The notes below the pieces were generated by a model, which saw only the letters and a program-made list of their open reading frames with translations, did no database searches and was not told where the DNA came from. From NCBI RefSeq assembly GCF_000330505.1, contig NW_004440121.1, positions 78,067 through 142,066 on the forward strand: DNA of 64,000 nt. The letters are read 5' to 3'. Source of the stretch: Entamoeba invadens IP1. Lineage: Eukaryota; Evosea; Mastigamoebida; Endamoebidae. The position numbers were made by a program, and so were the translations under genes. Shown here one piece after another: positions 1 to 10,881 of this stretch (within the stretch, counting starts at the first letter, position 1; the number at the start of each line of letters is the position of its first letter).

Positions 1-93
1 ATTTAGGATAAGAAAAAATAAAATTATCACTTTGAAATAATAAATAAAAAATAATAACCCTAAAATAACGGAGCTAAGCGACGAAATTGTGAA

Positions 94-122
94 GATTTAG
101 GCGGGGACGTAGTCCCCCTAAA
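94..122. repeat. GC-rich imperfect hairpin
   Basis: An inverted repeat with the outer arms TTTAGG and CCTAAA and the inner arms GGGAC and GTCCC closes over a 3-base loop, with a 2-base bulge on the left arm. It sits in a short patch (about 60..130) that is much richer in G and C than the surrounding DNA. No gene is recognisable around it. It could be the end of an older mobile element cut off by the window edge, but nothing proves that. Confidence 0.4.
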
Positions 123-219
123 TTGGCACGATTTATATACTACAATATAATAAATCTTTTTAATTAATTTGATATTTATGGTATTAAGATCTATTACACA
201 ATAGGAAATAATTTGGATA

Positions 220-257
220 AAGTCGACCAGACAATTGTCGTACACTTCCTAAAATAG
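220..257 (+). repeat. Left terminal inverted repeat
   Basis: Two blocks, 220..231 and 238..257, match the reverse complement of the right end at 2240..2295. They are separated here by six bases, and by a longer spacer at the other end. Confidence 0.72.
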
Positions 258-2239
258 ATTTGTGTACATAAATTACATTTTTTTTAAAGAAAAGTTAATA
301 AAAATTTCTTTGTAATTTTCTCGATATAAGAAACAATTCGAAGCTGTTTTCAAATCAAAAACATTGAACTTTTATTGAAATGTTTAAAAAGATTCAAATT
401 GTTTAGAGAATATTACATTGAATAAACCATCAATAAACCATCATTTTATAAATCAATTATTTATTCCAAATATAGATGGTTTAATTAACAAACAAGCGAT
501 AAATGTACTATATTTGATAATAAAATATTAATACATTATTATCAAACAATTTGAAATAATAATGTTAATTAAAAATGTTGTATTAATTTTAATTGTATAT
601 ATAATTATTTTTTCATATCTTCGAACTAGACTGGTATATTTTTATTATGAATTAACATTTAAATTAATGATTTTAGTATGTTATTATTAACAGTATTATT
701 TACATTATATTAAGATAACCACAAATTATTACAAATAATAACAAATTTATCAATATACAAATCCTTTATTATAATTTAAACATTATGAAAACAATTCAAG
801 TTAAACCAAACCCATTTTACTTACAATTTAATTACTTTTTATGTATTCCTCTATCTTTTGAATTGAATGTATATTTTAATTTATAATTATGGGGTTATGT
901 TGAATGTAAATAATAAATAGCTTTAATATAACAATTAAACTATTCTTTTGAATGTTAAATTTTACAAAAAAAAACACTAATTATATACTATAATTGTTTA
1001 ATAAATATTACTATTGTTGTTTTCAAAACAAAACGTCACCTGTTATATAATTTATGTATAATATAGTTATTTAATATATAGAAAAAAACTATATTCATTT
1101 ACTATATTGTTGATATTTTTGGTCATATTGAACAATTTTTTCGATATCTTTTCGTGTATTTTTAAATGTTAAAAGCCAAGAAAACATTTATAAAATACAC
1201 ACATTATACTCATTTATTTAGTTAATGTCATGTTTTTTATTTAATTGAGGTTATCATATACAATAAAAGTTGGTCAACTTAATGGGTAACTCAGTGTTTA
1301 TTCTTATATTTTATTAAATAATTTTATTTGTGATTTTAATTTGTATTTAACCATTGGTTTTAAAGTCATGATTGTGTATAAGCAAGATTATTTAAACAAT
1401 CAAAATGTTTATTTTTTAATCATAAAAAATGTTTTTAACTTTGTTATTGGGTTGTTTTAATTTTTTGTGTTTTGGCAAGTTTTGTTTTATGACAACTCGA
1501 ATAATTATACAAATCATATATATTAATCATGGTACAAATTCGGGTTTTATGCTTAAAAATTTGTTTTTATTGTCATTGATAAGTGCTTGTATTTTCTTAA
1601 AATTTTACAAAAAAACACAAGTGATAAAAAATACAGTTCATATCAACTTTGCACATCAATCGTTGTAGTTAAGTCATTGAACAAACATTGTTCGGAACAG
1701 TTTTTTGAATGTGTTTATATTGAAATTTTTTCATATTATTTACTTTCGATAAAAACATTAAAAAACGAACTTTGAAAAAAAAATCAAGTTCACTCTTCAA
1801 AATTTTGATTATGTAATTAAAATAATTAAGTGCCACATTAGTAATGCTAAACACTTGTTAATCGATGAGTCACCGTTGTTCATTTAAGATATTAAAGTTG
1901 AGTTGAGTAGATATAGTGGTATCAATGGTGTTCTATTTTTATGAACTTTGTTTAAAAAACATATTTCGAAAAATATTAGACATTGTTGTAAACTATTCAA
2001 ACTATACCGAACTATACTTACCAATAACAATAATTACATAATAACAAAAAACAATTTATAAAAAATGATAATCTTGACAAAATATAAAATTTCAATGAAT
2101 TTTATTTCGTGAAAAAGAACAAAAAATACATCAAGAATGATTTAAAGCATCATTTGGAAGAAAAAAGATCAAAAAAGGATCAGTTTATAAAATCAAAGTG
2201 AAAAATGAAATTTCTTTGAGTAAAAATCTTTAAAAAATT

Positions 2240-2295
2240 CTATTTTAGGAAGTGTACGAGTATTTTCTGGTGTACGATATTTTTCTGGTCGACTT
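2240..2295 (-). repeat. Right terminal inverted repeat with internal duplication
   Basis: Reverse complement of the left end. Between the two conserved blocks it has about 18 additional bases that repeat the motif TTTTCTGG followed by TGTACGA, so the end motif is partly duplicated. Confidence 0.7.
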
Positions 2296-2550
2296 TATAA
2301 ATATTTATTAAAAATAGCATTTATTAATCACCAAACTGTATCATGGAAATAAAAATATGTTATTAATATCTTTGAATGACGTGGTATATACTCATTAATT
2401 TACACAATCTTACATTTAAGTTATCTTGTGTAAATTGGCTTTAGAAGCCTTTTTATTTGCACACTCAATCTCGATTTTGATTTTTTCGATTTCAGTATTA
2501 TATTCAATGATTTTTTTGATTATTATATTTAAACAAATAACTAAATTATC

Positions 2551-3575
2551 TCATTTATTTTGATGAACTTTTGTATCTGATGGGAAACAATTATCATCAA
2601 TATATCTCACACTTGGTGGTATTGTTAAGGTGCTTAGACTACTGAATTCCTGAAACAATTATTGTCAATTGATGTCACACTTGATGGTATTGTAATGCTG
2701 CCCAAACTACTGCATCCATAGAAACATTGAATTCCAAGTGATTTAACACAAGATGGTATTGTAACACTTCTCAGACTACTGCATTCACAGAAACAAAAAT
2801 CACCAAATGATGTTATAATAGATGATATTGTGATACTGCTTAGACTAATACATCCACGGAAACAAAAATCACCAATTGATGTGACACTAGATGGTATTGT
2901 AATACTACTTAAACAACCACATTCATAGAAACAGCTTTCATCAATTGATTTTACAAGTAATGGTATTATAACATTACTTAAATTAATGCATTTATAAAAA
3001 CAACCTATATTAATTGATATGACACTTGATGGTATGTTAACATTACCAAGACTACTGCATTCACCAAAACAACCATAACCAACTGATGTCACACTCGATG
3101 GTATAGCAATACTACTTAAACTACTGCAGCAACGAAAACAATTATCACCAAGTGATTTAACATTTGATGGTATGTTATTACCAAATTTCTCTCTATCATT
3201 TTGAGTGTAAGTGATATTTTTAAACTCGATGTTTAGACTTTTGTTTCTGTCAAAAGTTTCAAAATCAACATCAAACCACACAATAATACAGAAGAACTCT
3301 TTTTTAAAAACGGGTTTATTTTCACAATCTATATTTTCTTTTGTGTTGATCAAAAATCCATTGCCAAAGTTCTCATTTTTTGCATTCCACAAGTGAAGTG
3401 TCTCAATCTTTGGAAAGTATCCAAGTGTTTTGAAATTCAACGGAATTGGGTTGAAGTGAAACTTCTCCATATTACCACCAAACTTTTTGCATACTAACTC
3501 CAACTTAATAAAGTTGTCAATGGTCTCAAAATACTTGGAGACAATCATGATGTGATAACCAGTAAGTCGAGACAT
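2551..3575 (-). pseudogene. BspA-like leucine-rich repeat protein, frameshifted near the 3' end
   Basis: The start ATG is at 3575. The N-terminal about 110 residues resemble the leader found on many Entamoeba LRR proteins. They are followed by about eight repeats of roughly 23 residues with the pattern ITIPSSVTSIGDxCFxxCSSL, the BspA/TpLRR (LRR_5) type found on surface or scaffold proteins. The frame closes early at 2634. Shifting frame at about 2640..2650 restores another complete repeat and a short tail ending at TGA 2551..2553, so one or two bases have been lost. The call of pseudogene assumes this is not an assembly error. The function is unknown; BspA-like proteins in Entamoeba have been linked to the cell surface. 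Confidence 0.8.
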
Positions 3576-4112
3576 TTAGATATTCACAGTTTTTGTTGTT
3601 TAAATATTTCCATTTTTTATTGTTTACAATTATAATAAATTATTGATTAAGAGTCATTTACCATTACAAGCAAAAAAGAAATATTGGAAAATATTATTAT
3701 TTAATAGTAAATTAACAAATTAAATATAATACATTATTAAAATGTTAATAATCATTAACAATAAATTACCGTGGAACATATCAATTGTATGTTGTTTTGA
3801 AACAAAATATGATTTTTATAAATTATTCTTTATCATAATTATTTTATTAAAAACACATTTGCGTAATTTTTAAAAATTACTTAAAACCAGACCAAATCTA
3901 TATATTTTATTGACCTGTGAAAAATGTGCACGAGTCTATTTGTCATTTTTAAAACAGTAACAATGAAAAATATACAATTTATACATTAAATATTAACAAT
4001 ATTTTTAAATCCCCAAACATAATTCACTTTTGACAATTATAATTCATAAATAATTTCATTAATTACTTATAAAAATGGTTGATTAAAATAAATAATTAAT
4101 TTGGACAACATT
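3576..4112. other. AT-rich intergenic spacer
   Basis: Promoter side of the LRR gene. Almost entirely A and T, and I see no gene, RNA or repeat in it. Confidence 0.6.
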
Positions 4113-4490
4113 TAGTAAGCAGAATGACACAGAGCGAGAAGACAAAATTGATGAAACTTGGAAGAAATGCACAAGATAGTTGCTGGGCATGATGAAACCG
4201 TGACAACAGTCTCTGTGGCCATTCTGAAAGGCAGAAGTGGTCTATGCCCAGACAAGCGACCGACTGGGCCATTTACGTTGTTTGGTGGTGTCGGTAAGAC
4301 GGAGCTTGCAAAAGCACTTGCAGAGCAGTTGTTTGATGATGGGAACAACAACTTCGGAACAGACAAGTGAATACAAGAAGTAGCACAGCGTCTTACGACT
4401 GATTGGAGCACCACCAAAATGCTCCAATTAGTTGTTGGACACAAAAATGCATTAGTTCAAGTCACAGTGGTTGTAAACAATTCAAAGAAA
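4113..4490 (+). pseudogene. ClpB/HSP101 disaggregase fragment, decayed
   Basis: Three frames together read as the stretch of ClpB/HSP101 that enters its second AAA+ module. First comes the end of the linker (SRMTQSEKTKLMKL, from 4115). After a frameshift comes an EEMHKIVAGHDETVTTVS segment (4161..) leading to a Walker A region. After an in-frame stop comes HSVLRLIGAPP (about 4380..4415). The Walker A motif has lost two residues (GGVGKT in place of GPTGVGKT). There is no upstream N domain or first AAA module and no convincing C-terminus. It is therefore a dead fragment of a heat-shock disaggregase, probably a truncated copy of a gene that is intact elsewhere in the genome. Confidence 0.82.
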
Positions 4491-5193
4491 AGTTTTATTA
4501 AATAGACGGCAAAAATGTTGAAGGAAAGTACACACAGACAGGACAGATGCCAAATTACACTGTAAATACTGATTATCAAATTAATTAAAATGCGTTGAAT
4601 GTCTCAACGCTTATATTCTCAAAATTAGAATTTGTGCGTAAACATTCAAAGATAAAATATTTGAAGAAGAGAACTAGACTGAAGTTTTCAATAGTTTAAA
4701 AGCCTCCTTAAAAATGTAGAAAAAATTGAGTGTTAAATAAGAAATAACAAAAGATGTAAATAATGTTTTGATGACTTTTTCGAATATTACTATTCATGTG
4801 AATACAGATACAAGAATTATTGGTTGTCATGGAAAATAGTGGTTGTCATTAAAATAATAAAAAATTATCAACTGACAACTGTTTAATATATCCTCCACAT
4901 ATATTAGTTACTATTAAACGTTTTTTATCTTTTTATTTGCTTAAAACGCCTTTAATTTAAAACACAAAAAATAAAACACGTTTTCTTAATCATAAAGTTT
5001 GATTGTATAAAGATTTTTAGTTAAACACAATCCATTTTATTCAAAAATACGACAAAAATATTATTTTAAATATTAAATATAATCACAATAAATATAATTG
5101 AGAATAATGTTATTTTAATTTATAAATTGAAAAAACTTGCATATTTAAATAAATAATAATAACAACAAAAAAGTTTTTTAATCCTGAAAAAAC
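4491..5193. other. AT-rich intergenic spacer with a small hairpin
   Basis: No gene seen. A 7-bp perfect inverted repeat, GCGTTGA and TCAACGC, lies at 4592..4610 around a 5-base loop. The rest is low complexity. Confidence 0.5.
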
Positions 5194-6792
5194 TCACAAT
5201 AATGAGTATATTGCCAAAATAATAGTCATTGTTACGATAATTAATGATTCGCTATTATTGGAATTTATTGAATCATTATTATCGGAATTCATTGAATCGT
5301 CCTTATCTAATTCACAAGTATTGTTCCAAACGGGAAAAACAAATTTATCATTATCTGTGTTATCTGGATCGCTGACTTGACAAACAACGCATTTTTTATC
5401 CGAATCATAAACTTGACAAACTCTTCCTTTAGATGCATCGACACACTTCTTATTTGAAAACATGTAACCATTTTCACATGTAATACACACGTGATTGATA
5501 TCAGCTATTGCACATCCTTCTTCTTTTTCGACAATGCAACTGCTTGCGTTATTGTAACACATTCCTTTGCATTGTTTTGAACAACTATCACACTTGAAAT
5601 ATGCTGTTAGGAAGAATCCTTTTATACAACTTGAGCATTTCCCACCAATTGTACTTTTACAGGCTGACTTAGAAACACATTTACTTTTATCCAAGTCAAC
5701 GGGTTCACAGTTATTTGAACACATTTTACATGCACTTGAATCCAAATTTGAACACAAATTCTTTTCGCATTGAATGCATTTGGTTTTATCTTCACTCAAG
5801 AAATAATTCAATTCACATTCTTGGCATACATTTACATTATTTAGTTTACCGATCATACAATGTTCAACTGTGTTTGTATCACATTTTTTTGTCGTTCCTT
5901 CCATGTAACTTGTGCCCATTGAACATTTGTCACATGTATCATCTTTGCTGCATTCATCACAATTTGAAATACATTTGCTACATTTTCCTGAATTGTACCG
6001 ATATCCAGTTTTACATTTTTCACATGTTGTCTGATTCAATCCACACAATTCACAATTGTCCATACATTTCGCACAATCTGTCATTAATTTGCCATAACCG
6101 TCTTTGCATTTTTCACACTCTTCCCTTTTATTGTTTAAGTATTCACAGTATGGCATATGGTGGCATTCTCCTTCCAAACTTAAATATTCTGTACCACATG
6201 TATCACAATCTTTCTGTGAAGTATAAATTAAACAATTGTCCATGCGTCCGCGTTCACAAGTACCTATGTCGGGGTAATATCCCATAATACATTGTTTACA
6301 TGAAGTGGAAGTTGAATATTTTTCACAATTGGGTAATTGGACACACTTTCCTTGATCAAGATAAAACCCAGTATTACATTCTGCACACGTTTCACATTTT
6401 TCGTCGGCCTTTAAACAGCCTTTATTTTCTCTTGAGCAGTCGGTACATTTATGAGTTTTTTTAATAACAGTTAAATCGTTGTAACAACTGTCACAATAAT
6501 AACTAACTATGGTGGTATCAGGTTTGTTATTAATTTTTCTACATTTTTCAACACCTATAATACAAGTATTATCTACAAAGTTAAACTTATAACCATCTGC
6601 ACATTGAGGGTTTGTTTTTGTTGAATCAAAACTGTAATGAAGATCTAATTTATGAACACAATAACCGTCTTTGAGTATATAACCATCAGCACACTTAGAA
6701 CAAGTATTCTTTTTATTTTCGTAATTGACACAATAATCACGATTGTTTCTAGAAACGGAATAAGCAATTAATAAACTTAATGTAATGATCAT
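5194..6792 (-). CDS. CXXC-rich secreted or surface protein
   Basis: A 532-residue protein starting at ATG 6792 with a short hydrophobic signal peptide (residues 1-14). The body (about 20-480) is packed with CxxC pairs in units such as CxxCxxGYxxxxGxC, like the ectodomains of Entamoeba TMK kinases and the intermediate subunit (Igl) of the Gal/GalNAc lectin. An Asn/Ser/Asp-rich stretch precedes a final hydrophobic segment of about 18 residues with no basic tail, which suggests a GPI-attachment signal more than a true membrane span. No kinase domain follows. It is most likely a surface-exposed disulphide-rich protein; ligand and role are unknown. The family resemblance is by cysteine spacing only. 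Confidence 0.82.
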   Translation of the reverse strand: MIITLSLLIAYSVSRNNRDYCVNYENKKNTCSKCADGYILKDGYCVHKLDLHYSFDSTKTNPQCADGYKFNFVDNTCIIGVEKCRKINNKPDTTIVSYYCDSCYNDLTVIKKTHKCTDCSRENKGCLKADEKCETCAECNTGFYLDQGKCVQLPNCEKYSTSTSCKQCIMGYYPDIGTCERGRMDNCLIYTSQKDCDTCGTEYLSLEGECHHMPYCEYLNNKREECEKCKDGYGKLMTDCAKCMDNCELCGLNQTTCEKCKTGYRYNSGKCSKCISNCDECSKDDTCDKCSMGTSYMEGTTKKCDTNTVEHCMIGKLNNVNVCQECELNYFLSEDKTKCIQCEKNLCSNLDSSACKMCSNNCEPVDLDKSKCVSKSACKSTIGGKCSSCIKGFFLTAYFKCDSCSKQCKGMCYNNASSCIVEKEEGCAIADINHVCITCENGYMFSNKKCVDASKGRVCQVYDSDKKCVVCQVSDPDNTDNDKFVFPVWNNTCELDKDDSMNSDNNDSINSNNSESLIIVTMTIILAIYSLL

Positions 6793-7890
6793 TTACAAAT
6801 AAGTCGCTATTGATTTTTATTTGATTAATTTCCATTTTATTTTGATTGAAAATAACAATAAAAATGTAGTTGCTATTTTTATCTAATTTAAGTTACTTTT
6901 TCTATTTATTTCACAATTTGGGTAGAAATCGTTTGAAATGTTGGAACTTTATTGTAATCATATCACAAAATACCCTTTTTATTTGGTAAAAAAACAAACC
7001 ACAAAACACAATTCAAATAAATTATATAAATAAAAAAACTCTTTATTATCAAACAAATACTCGTGTCAAACAAACGTTTTTTTAAATTTTATTGAAAAAA
7101 TGACAAATAAAAAATTTCAAGTTATTATAATTTTTTGGATAACAATTATTACATTTGTCTTATTTTTTCTTTTAGTAATTTTATAATTGGTTTTATTTAA
7201 AGTTTAATTAATTGTTGTTTAAAAATACAATAAAAAGATTGTTGTTATATATTTTAATGATGTGTTGTTTTTTAAAAAATGTACAGTTGGTTAAAAAGAA
7301 TGTTTTGATTACATGTGTGGTACCAAAATTTAGAAGTTGAGTATTAATAGCAACCGATCCGTGTTGTCAATCCTGTTCAAATTCATTTACTAAAAGCGAT
7401 GCTGGTCTTTCAGATAACGTGAATAATAAATTTTTATGTTTATAAACAAATTTGGCAAGTCCCCTTTAAAGGAATTTAGTTGAGAGACCAATATCGCTGG
7501 TAGTGTGACTGAGAATTCTCCAAATCGTTTTTAAACGAATGTTAAGGTATTTTTTGAAAAGAGGGAAAAATGAGTTTTCTTTAGCAATGTATTTGTCAAC
7601 TCAGTAAACTGGGGGTGATAATTAAAAAATTTCATTTAAGCATATTACATTGCATGTTGTAAAAGAAACCGTTTTTTTGATGGGGTTAGCACGGACGTGT
7701 TGTTTTATTTCCTTGAAGTAATTTGTAATTTAATTAGACTATCCATTCATGGTCTTTTCAATAAAACATTATTCAGTTATATTTTATTATACTAATAATA
7801 TATAAAAATAGAAGGTTGATATTTACAGAAGTTATTTCGTTTAACTGTAAATATATTTGATGATATCAAACATAAAAAACTACCAAAATT
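6793..7890. other. Intergenic region containing a non-AT-rich island
   Basis: 6793..7300 is ordinary AT-rich spacer. From about 7310 to 7745 the composition changes: it is less AT-biased, has no open frame, and contains several base-paired segments (see the separate ncRNA candidate). The remainder to 7890 is AT-rich 3' flank of the next gene. Confidence 0.5.
7395..7540 (+). ncRNA. Candidate structured RNA
   Basis: An 18-base arm (7395..7412) faces a second arm (7481..7498). Read as + strand RNA they pair at 17 of 18 positions, two of them G-U wobbles; on the other strand those two would be mismatches, which favours transcription from the + strand. Inside lies the palindrome CCTTTAAAGG (7463..7472), and just beyond is a 6-bp hairpin TCGTTT/AAACGA (7525..7538). 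I could not match it to any RNA family I know, and its ends are not defined. It could also be the relic of a mobile element. Confidence 0.35.
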
Positions 7891-10881
7891 TCACTTTTCA
7901 ATAAAATTGATGCAATTTCTCACAACGATTTTTACATTTTTGGTGTCTCCACTTATAGTTCTCAAATTTTCACAAGACTGAACGTGTATTTTCTTTGTAT
8001 TACTACCAACAACAATTTCTTGAAGTTCACGACATCCCTTCACAACAATTTCTTCAACTTCATTTTCACAAACAATTTTTGTGCATTTCATCCAACACAA
8101 CTTTTCCTTCTTCTTTTTGACAACATAAACTTCCTTTCCTCTTTCAGCAAATTTTGTCTCTGATGTTCTGATTTCGACGTTTTGATCACCGCCACTGATT
8201 TTTCGATATAGAATTTTTCCAGTGTCAACGAATTTGGTGTTTCTGTTCAGCACAATTTCTTTGACGAAGAAAGGGTGTTCTGTCTCTAAAATTATCTTTT
8301 TGGAGTTACATTTTTTCAAATCAACCATTTGCTGACCTCTGTTCGAAATGATGATATGTAAAACATCGACACTTGACATGTTATATCTCTTGTAATGATA
8401 AATATGATCATCGTCAAATGGACTTGTGTTGTAAAACATACACACTTCACATTTTTTCACATTGCCATACACTTCAAGTAAATTAAGACTGTTTATTTCA
8501 ATATGTTCAAAACACACAACACGAGAATTTTTGTGACTATTTGATACAGTGGTTTCGTCCTGTTTGCCCAAATGTTTGTCACTTTTAGATATAATTTGCA
8601 AGTCAAAATCCACTCCTTTGTGAACAACATTCATTGAGATTGAATAAACTTTTTCGACATTTTTGCAAAACAATTTGAGGGGTTTGTAACTGTTAATAAA
8701 AACATTTTTTGCATCCTCAAGATATACATTTTCTCCATTGAAATCATTGGTATATGACAAGTTCAAGTTGATTCCTGGCAAATTTGGAATGCATCTAGTG
8801 TCAAAATAACTTACTTTTGATACCTTTCCTGCCACAAAACGAATATTATAATTTGGATAAACTTGTTTCGTATCATCTCCAGTCTTTTCTTGAAAATCAA
8901 TTTGAATCAAAATAGCAGTTTCGTTGTTTTTAGGAAAATTCACAAATTGTGACAATTTCGACTTAACAATTTTGACTGAACCACTCCAAATCACATTAAT
9001 TTGTGAATTGGAAATTTCTTCAAAGCTTGAAAAAATGGTTTCGTTTGCAACTTTTGATTCTTTGTTGCTATTATCAAAGATAATAGAAGAACTTTGGTTG
9101 CATATCAAATTGGAGTATTCGCTCTGTGCAACTGTTACACTTTTGCAGTTAAAGATGCGAAGTTTTTGTAACACCAAATTTGATATTTTCACATCTTCGC
9201 TTTGGCGGATTTTGAAAAAACAAAAATGTGAAAATTCAAAGAAAGACATTTTATTTGATGTATCAAGATATATCGAGTCTTTAATTTGCAATTTATCAAA
9301 AGTAATTTTGGTGCATTTTGTACATAATAAACGGTTTAATACCACGTTTGAAAATGTGCAATTTCGGCACTTCTCAATACACAACGTCATCAATTTGAAA
9401 TCAGACAAATTCATGTTAGACAGTGACACAACATTCAATACTTTTATTTGTTTACTCAACACGCACATTCTATTTATTAAATCATCGACAAGAAGTAAAG
9501 GCGAAGTCAGTGGTATCCGAATCAAATCCTTTTGCGACTTAACTTGTTCAGTGGTCGATGTCTCGTCTTCAATTTCTTCTTCATTTTGTATATCATTTTC
9601 AACAGTTTTATCTTCAAGTTTTTCTTGTCTTTCATCATCATCGTCTTTTATTGAATTAGCATTTTTATCAATTTCAATATTATTTGCATCTTCATTTTGT
9701 TCACCATTTTCAACGTCATTATCAGTCCAATTTTCATTGTCATAAATATCATCAGAAAAGGGTGTTGGTGTTCCATTATACCGTTCCATTCCTCTTCCCC
9801 TAAAACCACGTTTTGATTCTCTTCGAATTACATAAAAGTTTCTATCAATCAATTTTTCATTGCAATAATTATATCTTTTACTTCTTACTTCTTTGCTTCT
9901 TCTTGTGTTATTCATCCATTTGCCAAAGTTGCCTCTATTCGGTATATAGTCAAATTGATGTCGCATAGATCTGTCATACTTGAAATTGGTATTGTTCAGA
10001 GCACTTTGTGTTGTGACAGACACTTCACCAACAAACCGTGAATCATCAAGAACACAACACTTGTCAACGTATGTCTCTCCACAGTCAAACACATTAACAT
10101 TTTGACTTCGCAACTTTGAAATGATCTTCTCAAACTCCTCTCGCATCACCTCTCTTAATAAACATTTTTCAACAAACAGTGCTATTTTGATTGTTTGCAA
10201 CTTTTTCATTCGACTGCAATTTAATTTGTTTTTTTCAGTGTCAGAAACTTCAGAATTCTTGAACACCAATTCCAAGACAAGTAAATCGTCTTTGCCGTCC
10301 AAAAGCTGTGACATCATATAGAGGTAGTTCGGGTCTGTACAATTCCACAACGTGATCTTTTCAATGCGTGGAAGGTCAATTATATCGACTATAAGTGGAA
10401 TGTTGCGTCTCCATGCGTTAAGGTGGACAATTCTTAAATTAACAAATTGAGACGGTAAATAATTCCCAAAAGAGTTTCCAAAAAGGAACATATTTTCCAA
10501 TTTTGGAACGACGGTTAATTGTAAAGGTTGGCTGTGTAAACTACCAGTGTATTCAAATGGTCGAGGCGTTTTAACTATTCGTATTTTATTTATTTTTGTA
10601 TAAAAAGAAGTTGGAGTAGTCAGCATATATTCAGTGCATTGAAGAGTGTTGATTTTTGGGAACGTTTTTTCAATAAAGTTGAAAATTTTTAAATACAAAA
10701 TGTTTTGCTCTTTAATACTTAGTTTAAGAATTTCATTAGAAACATCTATATAAGGATTGATATAAAGAGATGTAAGGCAAGATTGACACTTTTTATTGAC
10801 CAGCATAAAGTTTTGTAAAGTGTTCATCGTGTTTAAATACAGAGAAACGTTCATCAAATAAAAATTTTCCAATTTCGTCAT
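7891..10881 (-). CDS. Large leucine-rich protein of the Entamoeba F-box-like/LRR family
   Basis: A 996-residue protein. I take ATG 10881 as start because the following residues (LENFYLMNVSLYL) align with the start of the 669-residue paralogue at 18365..20374. Both share this leader, a cysteine residue-studded series of irregular leucine/isoleucine-rich strands, and a related C-terminus with a KxVxVxxCxxLxxI pattern. A charged Asp/Glu/Asn-rich linker (about 385-450) divides the protein in two. The N-terminal helix pair is F-box-like in position but I see no clear F-box. No membrane segment or catalytic motif. Possibly a ligand-recognition or scaffold protein; function unknown. Confidence 0.78.
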   Translation of the reverse strand: MTKLENFYLMNVSLYLNTMNTLQNFMLVNKKCQSCLTSLYINPYIDVSNEILKLSIKEQNILYLKIFNFIEKTFPKINTLQCTEYMLTTPTSFYTKINKIRIVKTPRPFEYTGSLHSQPLQLTVVPKLENMFLFGNSFGNYLPSQFVNLRIVHLNAWRRNIPLIVDIIDLPRIEKITLWNCTDPNYLYMMSQLLDGKDDLLVLELVFKNSEVSDTEKNKLNCSRMKKLQTIKIALFVEKCLLREVMREEFEKIISKLRSQNVNVFDCGETYVDKCCVLDDSRFVGEVSVTTQSALNNTNFKYDRSMRHQFDYIPNRGNFGKWMNNTRRSKEVRSKRYNYCNEKLIDRNFYVIRRESKRGFRGRGMERYNGTPTPFSDDIYDNENWTDNDVENGEQNEDANNIEIDKNANSIKDDDDERQEKLEDKTVENDIQNEEEIEDETSTTEQVKSQKDLIRIPLTSPLLLVDDLINRMCVLSKQIKVLNVVSLSNMNLSDFKLMTLCIEKCRNCTFSNVVLNRLLCTKCTKITFDKLQIKDSIYLDTSNKMSFFEFSHFCFFKIRQSEDVKISNLVLQKLRIFNCKSVTVAQSEYSNLICNQSSSIIFDNSNKESKVANETIFSSFEEISNSQINVIWSGSVKIVKSKLSQFVNFPKNNETAILIQIDFQEKTGDDTKQVYPNYNIRFVAGKVSKVSYFDTRCIPNLPGINLNLSYTNDFNGENVYLEDAKNVFINSYKPLKLFCKNVEKVYSISMNVVHKGVDFDLQIISKSDKHLGKQDETTVSNSHKNSRVVCFEHIEINSLNLLEVYGNVKKCEVCMFYNTSPFDDDHIYHYKRYNMSSVDVLHIIISNRGQQMVDLKKCNSKKIILETEHPFFVKEIVLNRNTKFVDTGKILYRKISGGDQNVEIRTSETKFAERGKEVYVVKKKKEKLCWMKCTKIVCENEVEEIVVKGCRELQEIVVGSNTKKIHVQSCENLRTISGDTKNVKIVVRNCINFIEK

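Larger units (their letters stand above)
220..2295. mobile_element. Non-autonomous DNA transposon with terminal inverted repeats
   Basis: The two ends are inverted copies of each other. The left end reads AAGTCGACCAGA (220..231) and TCGTACACTTCCTAAAATAG (238..257). The right end is the reverse complement of these blocks: the second at 2240..2259 and CTGGTCGACTT at 2285..2295. Both ends abut a TA dinucleotide (218..219 and 2296..2297), the target duplication expected of Tc1/mariner elements. The right end carries an extra partial copy of the motif (2270..2284). The interior is almost pure A/T with only short, unconvincing open frames and no transposase, so it would depend on a transposase supplied elsewhere. 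Family assignment rests only on the TA flanks. Confidence 0.7.

Noticed and set aside
1429..1668. 79-codon open frame, hydrophobic, inside the TIR element
   Set aside because: Composition is what AT-rich DNA gives by chance (Phe/Leu/Ile-rich); no transposase motif and no homology recognised.
5715..6287. 190-codon + strand frame opposite the CXXC protein
   Set aside because: It is the antisense of a Cys-rich gene; the His/Cys/Tyr/Leu-rich composition follows from that codon use.
8924..9745. 273-codon + strand frame opposite the 996-residue protein
   Set aside because: A shadow of the acidic linker and repeats on the other strand; Ser/Phe runs mirror Asp/Glu codons.
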